Part shown: one piece after another, positions 40,530 to 48,961 of the stretch | How positions within the stretch are numbered: the first letter of the stretch is position 1 | Layout of the letters: every line of letters starts with the position of its first letter | Source: Streptomyces djakartensis | GTDB taxonomy: Bacteria > Actinomycetota > Actinomycetes > Streptomycetales > Streptomycetaceae | Length of the DNA: 64,000 bases | Direction: 5' to 3' | Assembly (NCBI RefSeq): GCF_014651075.1 | Contig: NZ_BMWE01000005.1 | Coordinates: forward strand, 248,001 to 312,000 | Program-made: the position numbers and the translations under genes | Notes under the pieces: model-generated | What the model was told of the DNA's origin: nothing | Database searches by the model: none | Seen by the model: only the letters and a program-made list of their open reading frames with translations

Positions 40530-41750
40530 TCATCCGACCGCGAGGGGCAGCAGGCGCAAGGAGCGGAACTCGAGGTTGGTGTTCCATTCGGGTTCGCCGG
40601 CGATACGGATCCGCGGGTAGCGGGCGAACAGCGCGACAAAGAACCACTTGATTTCAAGGGCGGCGATCTGCCGCCCGAGGCAGGAGTGCAGACCGAGACC
40701 GAAGGACAGGTGCTTGCCACTGTTGGGCCGGTCCAGGTCGAACACGTCCGGCTGCGCGAAGACACGTTGGTCGCGGTTGGCCGCGCCGAGGAAGAGGGCG
40801 AGGTTCTGGCCCTGCTTGATTCGCACGTTTCCGATCTCCAGTTCGGTGGTTGCGGCACGCCAGGTGAACTGGTTCGACGCGTTGTACCGCACGACCTCGT
40901 TGGCGGTGTTGTCCACGCACCCCTGATCGGATCGGAACCGCTCGATCTGCCGGGGGTTTTGCGCGAAGCTGAGCATGCCGCTGCTCACCGAACCGGGAGT
41001 GGTGGGCGCGAACAGGGCGATGAGCAGCAGCACGAGCTGGTGCACGGTCTGCCGCAACTCGTCCTCGGTGGGCCGTTGCTGAGCCGCCGCGAGGCGAGCT
41101 ATCACGGTGTCCGGGAGGACCTCGCCCCGTTTGCCCTCGAGGAGTTCGAGTGCGTACACGTGCAACTCGGTGAGCTGTTCGAGCAGAGTGTCGAGTCCGA
41201 TCGGCTGATCCTGCGGTCCTGACCAGAAGGTCATGACGGTGTCCACGCGCGGCACCACGAACTCCAGGTCGCTCTCCGGCACTCCGAAGGCCCGTACCGC
41301 TGCGTTGACCGGCAGCTTGGCGGCGAGCGCGGACACCGCGTCGATCTCCTGTACACCGTCCGGGACTTCGGCGACCAGGTCGGCGGCGACCTTCTTGATG
41401 ACGTCGCTGTAGTGCTCGTGCGCGGCACGCGTGAAGCCGGCGTGGGTGGCACGGCGCAGGTCGTCGTGGAGCGGCGGATCGGTGTACATCATGACGTTCT
41501 TGGTGAACCGGTGGTAAATGCTGTCAGGCGGCAGCACCCGGCCGTCGAACTTCGCGCCGAGGACTTCCTCCATGCGTTCGGCCTTCAGGCGAGGATCCTT
41601 GAGCGCTTCGGCGCAGTCGGCATGACGCAGGACCGCCCACGCGTTCAGGCCCTCGCACCAGTGGACGGGTTCACGTTCGGACAGCTCGGCGTAGACGGGG
41701 TAAGGGTCGGGGATGATGGCGGGGTCGGACAGCGGGGACGAACTGGGCAT
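40530..41750 (-). CDS. TxtE-type tryptophan-nitrating cytochrome P450
   Basis: 406 residues, the same length as TxtE as I remember it and alignable without large gaps. Haem Cys357 is in [15 protein letters not shown]. The residues that hold Trp in TxtE are present at the same numbers: Arg59, Tyr89, Asn293, Thr296, Glu394. The I-helix FAPTTPG lacks the usual acid-alcohol pair, as in TxtE. In the F/G loop the sequence is [11 protein letters not shown]: Phe175-Trp176 replaces Tyr175-His176. His176 controls C4 versus C5 nitration in TxtE, so the product is more likely 5-nitro-L-tryptophan. ATG at 41750 with GGAGCGAG upstream. Confidence 0.95.
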   Translation of the reverse strand: MPSSSPLSDPAIIPDPYPVYAELSEREPVHWCEGLNAWAVLRHADCAEALKDPRLKAERMEEVLGAKFDGRVLPPDSIYHRFTKNVMMYTDPPLHDDLRRATHAGFTRAAHEHYSDVIKKVAADLVAEVPDGVQEIDAVSALAAKLPVNAAVRAFGVPESDLEFVVPRVDTVMTFWSGPQDQPIGLDTLLEQLTELHVYALELLEGKRGEVLPDTVIARLAAAQQRPTEDELRQTVHQLVLLLIALFAPTTPGSVSSGMLSFAQNPRQIERFRSDQGCVDNTANEVVRYNASNQFTWRAATTELEIGNVRIKQGQNLALFLGAANRDQRVFAQPDVFDLDRPNSGKHLSFGLGLHSCLGRQIAALEIKWFFVALFARYPRIRIAGEPEWNTNLEFRSLRLLPLAVG

Positions 41751-41914
41751 GGCTCGCTCCTGGAGTGTCGATTCGGGAATGGCACGACTGCGGCTCCGCG
41801 TGGCATCGGCCTGGGGCAGACCGACGCGAGAGGTCGGTTCACGCCGGCCGAGGCCAGCCGCGGCTTCGCGCCCTGACGTCGCTCAGGGCGCGGGTCGGCG
41901 GTCTCGTGTCCGCC

Positions 41915-44026
41915 TCAGGAGGTGAGAAGCCAGAGGTAGGTAGCGGGAGTACCGAATGGCGTGCGCCGATCGATGCGCAGACCCGCTCTGGTGAACGCGT
42001 CCTCGTAGACGTCTCGCTCGGCGATGTGGGTGTCCATGAACGCATGCACCAGCTCGAAACCGAGGGAGAAGATCGGCAGCGGACCCTCGTGGCTGTGCCA
42101 GTCCTGGCTGACGCTGTCGGCGACGAGGAACTTTCGCGCGTCCGGGAACACGTGGTGGAGCAGCCGGATCGCCTTCACGGGGTCGCCCGTCGCGTTGAAC
42201 AGGTCGTGCATCATCAGGAAGCTGCTGACCAGATCCACGCCCGGGTAGGTGCGTTGCCCCACTTGGCTCAGCACGTCTCCGTGCACGATCTCCAGCCGGT
42301 CCTCCAGTCCGGCCTCTCGGACGTGTTCCACCGCCGATCTGTGGGCTTCCTCGTCGGCCTCGAAGCCGATCCCACGTCGGCCGGTGTCCTTGGCGCACCA
42401 GCGGATCAAGCGTGCGGCGTCCCCGCAGCCGAGGTCGGCGACCAGGTCGAACTCGAGGCCGGACACGACTTCCCGCTCCACGGGCAGCATCAGGTTGCGG
42501 CCCGTGATGCCCGAGCCGGCGGCAATCTTGTCGCCGTGTCTGATCACGTCACGGCCGAGCGAACGCCGTCCCGTGGTCAGATCGGCCAGATTGTGGAGCA
42601 CTTCACCGTAACCACCGACGCACCAGGTGAAATAACCGCGGTTTCGCACCAGTTCACGTCCCGCAGAGGTGAGTGCGACAGCGGAGTCCGCCGTCATCGT
42701 CACATGCCCGAGCAGCGCCATGGTCTTCAGCAGGACGAGCAGTCCATCAGGGTCGGCTCCGGTCCGCTTCGCAAGGGCAGTCGGTGTCGCCGCACCGTCG
42801 AGGAGGAGGTCCCACACGCCGAGTTCGCCCAGGGCGTGGATAACACCGGCGCCCACGTATCCGTTGAACAGGGTCGCCGGGTCGAGCGGAGCGAGGGTGG
42901 GAGCTTGTGGCGGAACGACGGGGACGGCCGAGTTCGCCGACGGCCTGGAAGCGGTCGCGACTTCAGACCCGAGTACGTCCTCCAGGGCGCTGCAGAACAC
43001 GTCGACCTGCTCGGGCGTACCGACCGAGACCCGAAGGTGGCCCGGCAGGCCGAGCATCGTGACGTCACGGACCAGTATCCGATGCTCTTCCGCCAGCCGG
43101 GCCGCGACGAGTGCGCTGTCCCCCGGGGGGCGGAGCATCACGAAGTTCGTCACCGATGGCACATGGGGCACGCCGGCTCGGTCCAGCCGGTCGCACATTC
43201 TCTGCCGGGCCTCGCCGGTAAGGCGTCGGATCTCGGCGAGGTGACCACGATCGCCGAGTGCCGCCATGGCTGCCCGCTGAGCGAGACGGTTCGCGCTGAA
43301 GGGCAACGCCTGCCGGACGCGCCAGACCTGGTCGATCAGGTCCGCCGGTCCCAGCGCGTACCCGCAGCGCAAGGAGGCCAGTCCCCATGCTTTGGAGAAC
43401 GTCCGCAGAACCAGCAGGCGACGGCCCTTGCGAACGGCGTCCAAGGCGTAGTCGTAAGCGGGATCGGCGAACTCCATGTACGCCTCGTCGAAGACGGGGA
43501 CGGCTCCGGTGTTCTCTGCCGCGGCGATGATCCTCTCCACATCGGAGGGGTCAAGTACCGTCCCTGTCGGGTTGTGCGGATTGCAGACGTAGCACAGTCG
43601 CGCACCCTCACCCAAGGCTGAGGCCAGAGCCCGCGCGGGTACGCCGAATCGTTTCAGCGGTTCCGTGCGCACCTCGGCACGGGCGGCTGCGGCTGCCATG
43701 GCGTAGCCGAGGTAGGTGCCCTCGGTCAGCAGTACCGTGTCGCCGGGGCGCAGGAAGGCCAGGGCGATGAGGAGCACGAGTTCGTCCGAGCCGTTGCCGA
43801 CGGCCACCATCTCGGGGGTGAGACCGAAGTGGTCGGCGACCGCTTTCCTCGGCCCCGCGCAGTCGCTGTCCGGATACGCCGTACCCCAACGCCTCAGCTC
43901 GTCGGCGGCCGCCTCCAGGGCACCGGCTGGTGGACCGTACGGATTCTCGTTGAGGTGCAGGCGCAAGATGCCTTCCCCGTGGACGGGGTCGTTGAGGAGA
44001 GAATGCAGTGTCGGCGATTGGTTCAC
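41915..44026 (-). CDS. Aminotransferase-methyltransferase fusion protein
   Basis: 703 residues. Residues 1-~355 are a HisC-like class I/II PLP aminotransferase (LHLNENPYGPP, VGNGSDELVLLIALAFL, VFDEAYMEF with PLP Asp180, LRTFSKAWGLASLRCGYA with PLP Lys212). A Pro/Ala-rich linker follows, then a SAM methyltransferase (~380-703) with an acetylserotonin-OMT-like dimerisation region and LVADLGCGDAARLIRW (SAM site at 531-535). SFLMMHDLFN (His607-Asp608) resembles the metal-ligand region of phenylpyruvate C-methyltransferases. One protein could deaminate nitrotryptophan, C-methylate the 2-oxo acid and re-aminate it. GTG start with GAGAGGG five bases upstream. Confidence 0.9.
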   Translation of the reverse strand: MNQSPTLHSLLNDPVHGEGILRLHLNENPYGPPAGALEAAADELRRWGTAYPDSDCAGPRKAVADHFGLTPEMVAVGNGSDELVLLIALAFLRPGDTVLLTEGTYLGYAMAAAAARAEVRTEPLKRFGVPARALASALGEGARLCYVCNPHNPTGTVLDPSDVERIIAAAENTGAVPVFDEAYMEFADPAYDYALDAVRKGRRLLVLRTFSKAWGLASLRCGYALGPADLIDQVWRVRQALPFSANRLAQRAAMAALGDRGHLAEIRRLTGEARQRMCDRLDRAGVPHVPSVTNFVMLRPPGDSALVAARLAEEHRILVRDVTMLGLPGHLRVSVGTPEQVDVFCSALEDVLGSEVATASRPSANSAVPVVPPQAPTLAPLDPATLFNGYVGAGVIHALGELGVWDLLLDGAATPTALAKRTGADPDGLLVLLKTMALLGHVTMTADSAVALTSAGRELVRNRGYFTWCVGGYGEVLHNLADLTTGRRSLGRDVIRHGDKIAAGSGITGRNLMLPVEREVVSGLEFDLVADLGCGDAARLIRWCAKDTGRRGIGFEADEEAHRSAVEHVREAGLEDRLEIVHGDVLSQVGQRTYPGVDLVSSFLMMHDLFNATGDPVKAIRLLHHVFPDARKFLVADSVSQDWHSHEGPLPIFSLGFELVHAFMDTHIAERDVYEDAFTRAGLRIDRRTPFGTPATYLWLLTS

Positions 44027-44087
44027 AGTTGCCCTCTCAATGGGGTGGGTCCCGGGCGTCCTGGGCCGCATACGGTCGCGGGCCTGG

Positions 44088-45464
44088 TCAGAAGGGCATG
44101 GCCTCGCTTCCCGCGCCTTGCCACAGAATGGCCAGCACGTCGCCTTCCGGCCAGTCGGCCGTTCCCGCGAGTTCGCGGAACTGAAGCCGGTCAGCCGCCG
44201 AGGCGTGGTCGTACCACTCCCGGAGTCTGCTCAGCACCGCGGAGCCCAGGCTCTCGAAGCACGTCGGGCACAGACAGATGTCCCCGGAAGCCGGCTGCTC
44301 GTGGGTGGTTCCCACCGACAGACCCTGCTGCTCCGCGGTGGCGAGAAGATCCTTCGGCAGTACAGCCTGTGCCGCCACGTTCGTCTCGGACGGTGCCATG
44401 AGGTGGCCCCAGAGGGGTCCCTCCCAGCTCGCCTTGAGCGCGGCCAGCAGGATCAGCCCCCGGCTGACTCTGCGACCCAGCGCGCCGCTGGTGAGCAAGG
44501 GTGCTCGTCCGTCACGTGGGGAGCGCAGCCAGCGGATGATGTGATTCCTCGCAACATAGCCTTCGACGGTGGGGCCCAACGCCGCCTCGGTCATGGCTCT
44601 CGTGACATCCCGAGAAGTGTCGCTTCCGGTGAGTACGGCCAGCACCGCCTCGGTGACGTCTTCTCGCGTCACGGCTCCCATCTGGAAGGGCGAACTGAGG
44701 ACCGCCAACTCCTCAGCCGTGTATGACCTGTCCTCGCCCGCCGCGAGGAGGTCGACCTCGGCCGACTCGCCCGCGGTGATGCCCTCCACCAAGGGAGCCA
44801 TCTGTTCGAAACCGACGAAGGCAGCGGGAATCACCAGATTGACCCGGCCGGGGTAGCTGCGGGCCAGAGCCCACAGCACCTGGTGCTCCATGCCCGCGAA
44901 CAGCACCTTGTGCCACAGAGCCGGCGACATCCAGGAACCGGCGTCGCCGTGGGTGAACGGTACTTCAAGCCCCCTGGCCCCCAGCCCCGTTGTCGATATC
45001 CGCAGGTACCGGATCAAGGAACCGGAGCGCAGCAACCGGTGCAGTTCCATCGCTCGACCGCGCACGGCCTTGGCCGCATTTTCCAGCCCCAGGTCGCCAT
45101 CCACCGCGCTCTGCCCCGCTGCAGGCCCGAAGATCAGATGATCGGCTGACGAGGTGGCGATGTTGGTGGCGTCCACCACGACGGTGGGGCCGATGGACCG
45201 GACGAGGGCTCCCAGCGCCCAGGCACCTTGAGCTTCGGCGTCGTCCTGGACACACTTGCCGTCCAGATTGGTCAGGCCGCCGTCCATGGCCACGAGATCT
45301 CCGTACCACGCCCGGTCGGGCGGCACACCGACTTCCTGTGCGGCTTGTTCCACCGATGCGCGGCGGCGGCCGTGCAGGATCACCTCGTGGTCGGCCGACA
45401 GGGCTCTCGCCACATCCGTGCCGATGAGACCGGCGCCGACAACGAGGACTCTTGTATGCTTCAC
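44088..45464 (-). CDS. Rossmann-fold oxidoreductase of unknown function
   Basis: 458 residues. Dinucleotide-binding motif RVLVVGAGLIGTDVARALSADHEVILHGR; downstream VDATNIATSSADHLIFGPAAG and RYLRISTTGLGARGLEVPFTHGD recall the extended SDR/saccharopine-dehydrogenase-like groups, but I cannot place it in a known family. The C-terminal ~90 residues contain a Cys-rich DICLCPTCFESLG segment and no obvious domain. The GTG at 45464 has GAAGGGA upstream. It sits 20 bp after the TrpRS stop in the minus operon and may reduce or oxidise a cluster intermediate. Confidence 0.8.
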   Translation of the reverse strand: MKHTRVLVVGAGLIGTDVARALSADHEVILHGRRRASVEQAAQEVGVPPDRAWYGDLVAMDGGLTNLDGKCVQDDAEAQGAWALGALVRSIGPTVVVDATNIATSSADHLIFGPAAGQSAVDGDLGLENAAKAVRGRAMELHRLLRSGSLIRYLRISTTGLGARGLEVPFTHGDAGSWMSPALWHKVLFAGMEHQVLWALARSYPGRVNLVIPAAFVGFEQMAPLVEGITAGESAEVDLLAAGEDRSYTAEELAVLSSPFQMGAVTREDVTEAVLAVLTGSDTSRDVTRAMTEAALGPTVEGYVARNHIIRWLRSPRDGRAPLLTSGALGRRVSRGLILLAALKASWEGPLWGHLMAPSETNVAAQAVLPKDLLATAEQQGLSVGTTHEQPASGDICLCPTCFESLGSAVLSRLREWYDHASAADRLQFRELAGTADWPEGDVLAILWQGAGSEAMPF

Positions 45465-45484
45465 TTTTTCCCTTCGTTGCCCGG

Positions 45485-46456
45485 TCATGACAGGCGCAGC
45501 AGTCCGACCTTCGCCGCGAGCTCGTGGTACGCGCGTGCGCCCCGGTCTTCCGCGAGGTCACGCCCACGCTGCAGCAGATCGTCGACAGCACCACTGGCGA
45601 GGAGTTCGCGCGCGGCCCTGTCCACGGGCTGGATGAAGGCGATCAGCCGGTCCGCGAGCTCCTTCGCGGCGCGCTCGGTCACCCTGCCGGCGTTCTCGAT
45701 GTCCTCCTCCAGCTCCCGGCACAGGTCAGCCGGGGCCTCAAGAGCCTCCAGGTATTCGACTGCGACGATCTTCCCGTCGGTCGAGCGGACGGACATGCCG
45801 TGCACCTTGCGGACAAGGGCGTCGGGCCCGTCCGCGAAGAACACCGCGTTTCCCAGCGACTTACTCATCTTGTTGGAACCGTCGAGGCCGACCAGGTTCT
45901 TCCGGCCGGTGATCATTTCGGGAACGGTGAAGTTGACTCCCCATCCGTCATGGAGCAGTTCGACGATCTCAGCCAGATGCTCGAAATGACTGACGTTGCT
46001 TTCGCCGATGCACACATGGGTGGGGCCGATGGAGAGGACATCACTGCTCTCGAGCACCGGGTAGCCCAGAAGTCCGAGGGACGGCGGACGGGCATCCGCC
46101 GAATGACGTGCCATCTCGGCGAAGCTGCCGTGCTGTTCCAGCCGCGATATATCCGCAAGACTTTGCAGGACGGCATAGATCCTGGCATGCCAACCGACGG
46201 ACGACTGCAGATAGAAGGTGCTGACGTCGGGATCGACGCCGAATCCTACGGCTTCCGCCACGAGTCGGCGGGTCGCTGCGGCCAGGTACTTGGTCCGCTC
46301 CGGGGAGAAGCCGGTGGTCAGCATGTGGAGGTCCGATACGATGAAGACCGCCTGATCGAACTCCCGTTGCCGCTGGACGAAGGGTTTGAACGCGGCGAGA
46401 TACTGACCGATGTGCAGCCCGCCGGTCGGTCGCGCGCCAGTCATGAGCAAGGACAT
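45485..46456 (-). CDS. trpS: Divergent tryptophanyl-tRNA synthetase paralogue
   Basis: 323 residues, near the usual TrpRS length. The class I motifs are intact: GGLHIGQY (HIGH-type, 13-18) and NKMSKSLGN (KMSKS at 196-200). The indole-binding Asp is kept in YPVLESSDVLSIG (Asp139) and the indolmycin-contact His in VSDLHML. The normally conserved GEDQKQH is replaced by GESNVSH, so this is not an ordinary housekeeping copy. The product should form an aminoacyl-adenylate of Trp or a derivative. In a cluster that has a carrier protein but no adenylation domain, it could activate nitrotryptophan; a resistance copy is the alternative. Confidence 0.94.
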   Translation of the reverse strand: MSLLMTGARPTGGLHIGQYLAAFKPFVQRQREFDQAVFIVSDLHMLTTGFSPERTKYLAAATRRLVAEAVGFGVDPDVSTFYLQSSVGWHARIYAVLQSLADISRLEQHGSFAEMARHSADARPPSLGLLGYPVLESSDVLSIGPTHVCIGESNVSHFEHLAEIVELLHDGWGVNFTVPEMITGRKNLVGLDGSNKMSKSLGNAVFFADGPDALVRKVHGMSVRSTDGKIVAVEYLEALEAPADLCRELEEDIENAGRVTERAAKELADRLIAFIQPVDRAARELLASGAVDDLLQRGRDLAEDRGARAYHELAAKVGLLRLS

Positions 46457-46483
46457 GCATTTCCCTTTCGCGACAAGGGCCGG

Positions 46484-46774
46484 TCAAGCACTTTCCGGTT
46501 TCCGGGCGTCCGCCAGGAGTTGGGCGAGCGATGCCGTGAGAAGGCGCATGGTAGGAGATTCGAACAGCATGGTGGTCGGCACCAGGATGCCCAGCTCGTG
46601 TTCCAGTCGATCCACCACCTGCAGCGCCTGGAGAGAGGTGCCGCCAAGGTCGAAGAAATAGGCGTCGAGGTCGATCTCCGAGGTTTCGAAGACGGCCTCC
46701 CAGCTGGCCCGCACTATTTCCTGGATGTCTTCAGCTGTTTTGTGTTCCGGAAACAGCTCGGAGTTCTTTCCCAA
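46484..46774 (-). CDS. Stand-alone peptidyl/acyl carrier protein
   Basis: 96 residues forming one PP-binding domain. The 4'-phosphopantetheine attachment site is Ser47 in FFDLGGTSLQALQVVDRLE, and helix 1 is AEDIQEIVRASWEAVF. The LGGTSL form is typical of NRPS-like peptidyl carriers. TTG start with GGAGGG immediately upstream; 27 bp separate it from the TrpRS start. With the condensation domain encoded on the other arm it makes a minimal split NRPS. Confidence 0.93.
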   Translation of the reverse strand: MGKNSELFPEHKTAEDIQEIVRASWEAVFETSEIDLDAYFFDLGGTSLQALQVVDRLEHELGILVPTTMLFESPTMRLLTASLAQLLADARKPESA

Positions 46775-46798
46775 TGTCCCTCCAGTGCCTGCCGGGGA

Positions 46799-48259
46799 TC
46801 AGGACGACGGATGCTGAACATGAACACGGACTTGCAGGGACTCGTCGGTGTTGACCACGAACTTCCCGGGACTCTCCTCCCGGGACATATTTCGTACTGC
46901 GTCAAACTCTCCGGTCGGCCAGCGTGTTTCCGGGGTCCACCTGGCCTCCGCCAGTAACGCGCCTCGCAGACTCGCGCCCTCGAGAAGGGCGCCGCTCAGA
47001 TCAGCCTCGCGCAGGTCGGCGCCTTCCAGGTTCGCCTGCCGCAGGTCGGCCCTCTCCAGGACGGCGTCGCCCAGATACGCACCCGACAGGTCGGCACCAT
47101 TGAGGTGGGCGCAGCTCAGATCGGCCTCATGGAGGTCTGTTCCTCTGAGATAGGCGCCGCTCAGATTCGCTTCGCCGAGCAGGACCCATCCCAGGAAGGC
47201 ACCCCCCAGAAAGGCACCGCTCAAGTCGGCCGCGCGCAGGTCCGCACCCCCCAGGAAGGCTCCGGACAGGTTCGCGCCCCGCACACTGGTGCCGATGAGT
47301 GTCGCCTCGGCCAGGCTCGCGCCGCGCAGCATGGCCCCGGCGAAGTCCGCTTCGCTGAGGTCCAGGCCGCTGAGATCTGCACCCTTGAGCGCCTGGCCGT
47401 CTCGTATCGCCTGGATCGCGCCGGCTTTCGTCCACGTTCTCCCGCCGGTCGCGTCGGACGCACCGGGCTGCTGCGGCGTATCGCGGACAAGGCCTCTGAC
47501 GAAGCTTCGGACGGGGTCCTCGCTGTCGCGACGGACCGGGTGGATGAAGAAGGCGTCCGGAGCGTTGAGGGCATGCTTCAGATCGATCGGCGCCTGGTAG
47601 GGGCGGAAGCGGTTGAACCGGCCCAGGTGGGCGGGATACGAGCGGGACGGCACGCCGACGCTGTCCGCGAGGGACGGTAGGATCAATTCCTGCAGTGTCA
47701 AGGACCGTTCAGGCTGCTGATTCTGTTCGACGAACGCCCGAAGCCGGGCATAGCTGTCACTCGACAGCACCGCCGAGATGTATCCGCGACTGAACACCTG
47801 GGCAGGGCTGAAGCCGCGATGGACGTGACTCGTCCCCAGAATGGAGGCTAGCTTCTCCCGTTCACCGGCCAGAGTGCGGTAGGCCGGCCACAGCGAAACC
47901 GACGGGATGTTGCGCCTCAATCCCGGTGCCAGGTAGTCGGCTTCCTGCATGTAGGAGTCAAGGAAATCCAGGAACCCTGGCCTGATGAAAGCGAGGTCCG
48001 TCTCGACATTGACGATTCGGTCGTAACCCTCGTTCAGCGCCCACTCGAAGATATCGAAGAAGGCCGGAGTGATCTTCATGTACTTCAACGGCCGAGCGGG
48101 GGTGACCAGGCGAAGATCGAAAGGGGTTTCCATCGGTGGCCCCGAGTTGTACCAGGCGACATCAGCGCCCGGACAGAAAGCGCGGAGACCGAGTACGAGA
48201 TCCTCGAAAGCGTCATCGACGGTATGACTGATGATCACGAAACAAGTCGCCACACCCAC
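46799..48259 (-). CDS. Glycosyltransferase-like domain fused to pentapeptide repeats
   Basis: 486 residues. The N-terminal ~260 residues look like a GT-A-type glycosyltransferase: GVATCFVIISHTVDDAFEDLVLGLRAF, then YDRIVNVETDLAFIRPGFLDF with a possible metal-binding ETD in place of DxD. From about 270 to 450 there are roughly 30 pentapeptide repeats of the A(D/N)LxX type (GADLS, GANLS, EADLS). Pentapeptide-repeat proteins mimic DNA and protect gyrase in several antibiotic producers. First gene of the minus operon. GTG 48259 with AAGGAG eight bases upstream is chosen; ATG 48265 is an alternative. Confidence 0.82.
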   Translation of the reverse strand: MGVATCFVIISHTVDDAFEDLVLGLRAFCPGADVAWYNSGPPMETPFDLRLVTPARPLKYMKITPAFFDIFEWALNEGYDRIVNVETDLAFIRPGFLDFLDSYMQEADYLAPGLRRNIPSVSLWPAYRTLAGEREKLASILGTSHVHRGFSPAQVFSRGYISAVLSSDSYARLRAFVEQNQQPERSLTLQELILPSLADSVGVPSRSYPAHLGRFNRFRPYQAPIDLKHALNAPDAFFIHPVRRDSEDPVRSFVRGLVRDTPQQPGASDATGGRTWTKAGAIQAIRDGQALKGADLSGLDLSEADFAGAMLRGASLAEATLIGTSVRGANLSGAFLGGADLRAADLSGAFLGGAFLGWVLLGEANLSGAYLRGTDLHEADLSCAHLNGADLSGAYLGDAVLERADLRQANLEGADLREADLSGALLEGASLRGALLAEARWTPETRWPTGEFDAVRNMSREESPGKFVVNTDESLQVRVHVQHPSS

Positions 48260-48961
48260 CCGCATCTCTCCTTCGAGCAATGTTTGCGGTTTGAACGCTG
48301 CGCCGTACATGTGGGCGAATAATCGCGGTAGACTTGATCTTCACGCCATGCTAGCAAGCGCTATCTGAGTGACACAAGGAAACGTTTCGGCCAGAGTGGT
48401 CAGAAGTGTTCGGAGTGACGTGAGCTGTTTCCGCCACCCAGCCAACCGGTTGACAATCCGCACAACGTCCCAGGTCAGAACGTCCATGCGGCATTCCGGC
48501 TCGCCACAGGACCGTTGCCTGCCCCTCCGGCGCCATCCGCTTCCGAATGACTTCTGATCTGGCTGCTTGCAGCCCTTGATCGACAGCCACGTTTGCATCA
48601 GCATGGCCGCCGCTCCGGAACGAGAACCGTCACTCTGGTTCGTAATGTCGAACACTCTGGCGTCGCGAGATGCCGGGCGAAGGCGCGCATGGAGACAGCG
48701 GAATTCCCGGGATCGGCCTGCGACGCTGCAGCGCTTGAGCGGCGATTCCGTCCAGGAGGAGTGGGAGCTGCCGCGGGCAGTGCGGGAGCGGGGCGGAAAC
48801 GGCCCACGGTGGTGGCCGGCCGTGGCGGCAGGCACGAGAAGAGTTTCAGCAACTGACGCAACCTCGCCATGGCGGGGTCAAACAGCAAGCTCAGCCGTCA
48901 CCCAGACACGTCACCCCCCCCCCGGCCTTCCGCGCGCCCTTCAGACATCCGCGTACGTGCT
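48260..48961. other. Intergenic region between cluster operon and MFS exporter gene
   Basis: 702 bp with no supported gene; the open frame at 48341-48835 on the minus strand has no family resemblance or ribosome binding site. It should hold the promoter of the minus operon. A LacI-type palindrome lies at 48353-48366 and a run of ten C at about 48914-48923, just before the MFS stop. Confidence 0.5.
48353..48366. promoter_or_regulatory. LacI-type palindrome upstream of the minus biosynthetic operon
   Basis: AGCAAGCGCTATCT matches AGAAAGCGCTTTCT at 12 of 14 positions, about 95 bp upstream of the first gene of the operon. Confidence 0.35.

Noticed and set aside
48341..48835. 164-residue minus-strand frame between the cluster and the MFS gene
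   Set aside because: Composition and codon use not gene-like; no start signal or domain.
48914..48923. Run of ten C as a phase-variation tract
   Set aside because: It lies outside the MFS coding frame, past its stop, and so cannot switch the gene; kept only as a note.
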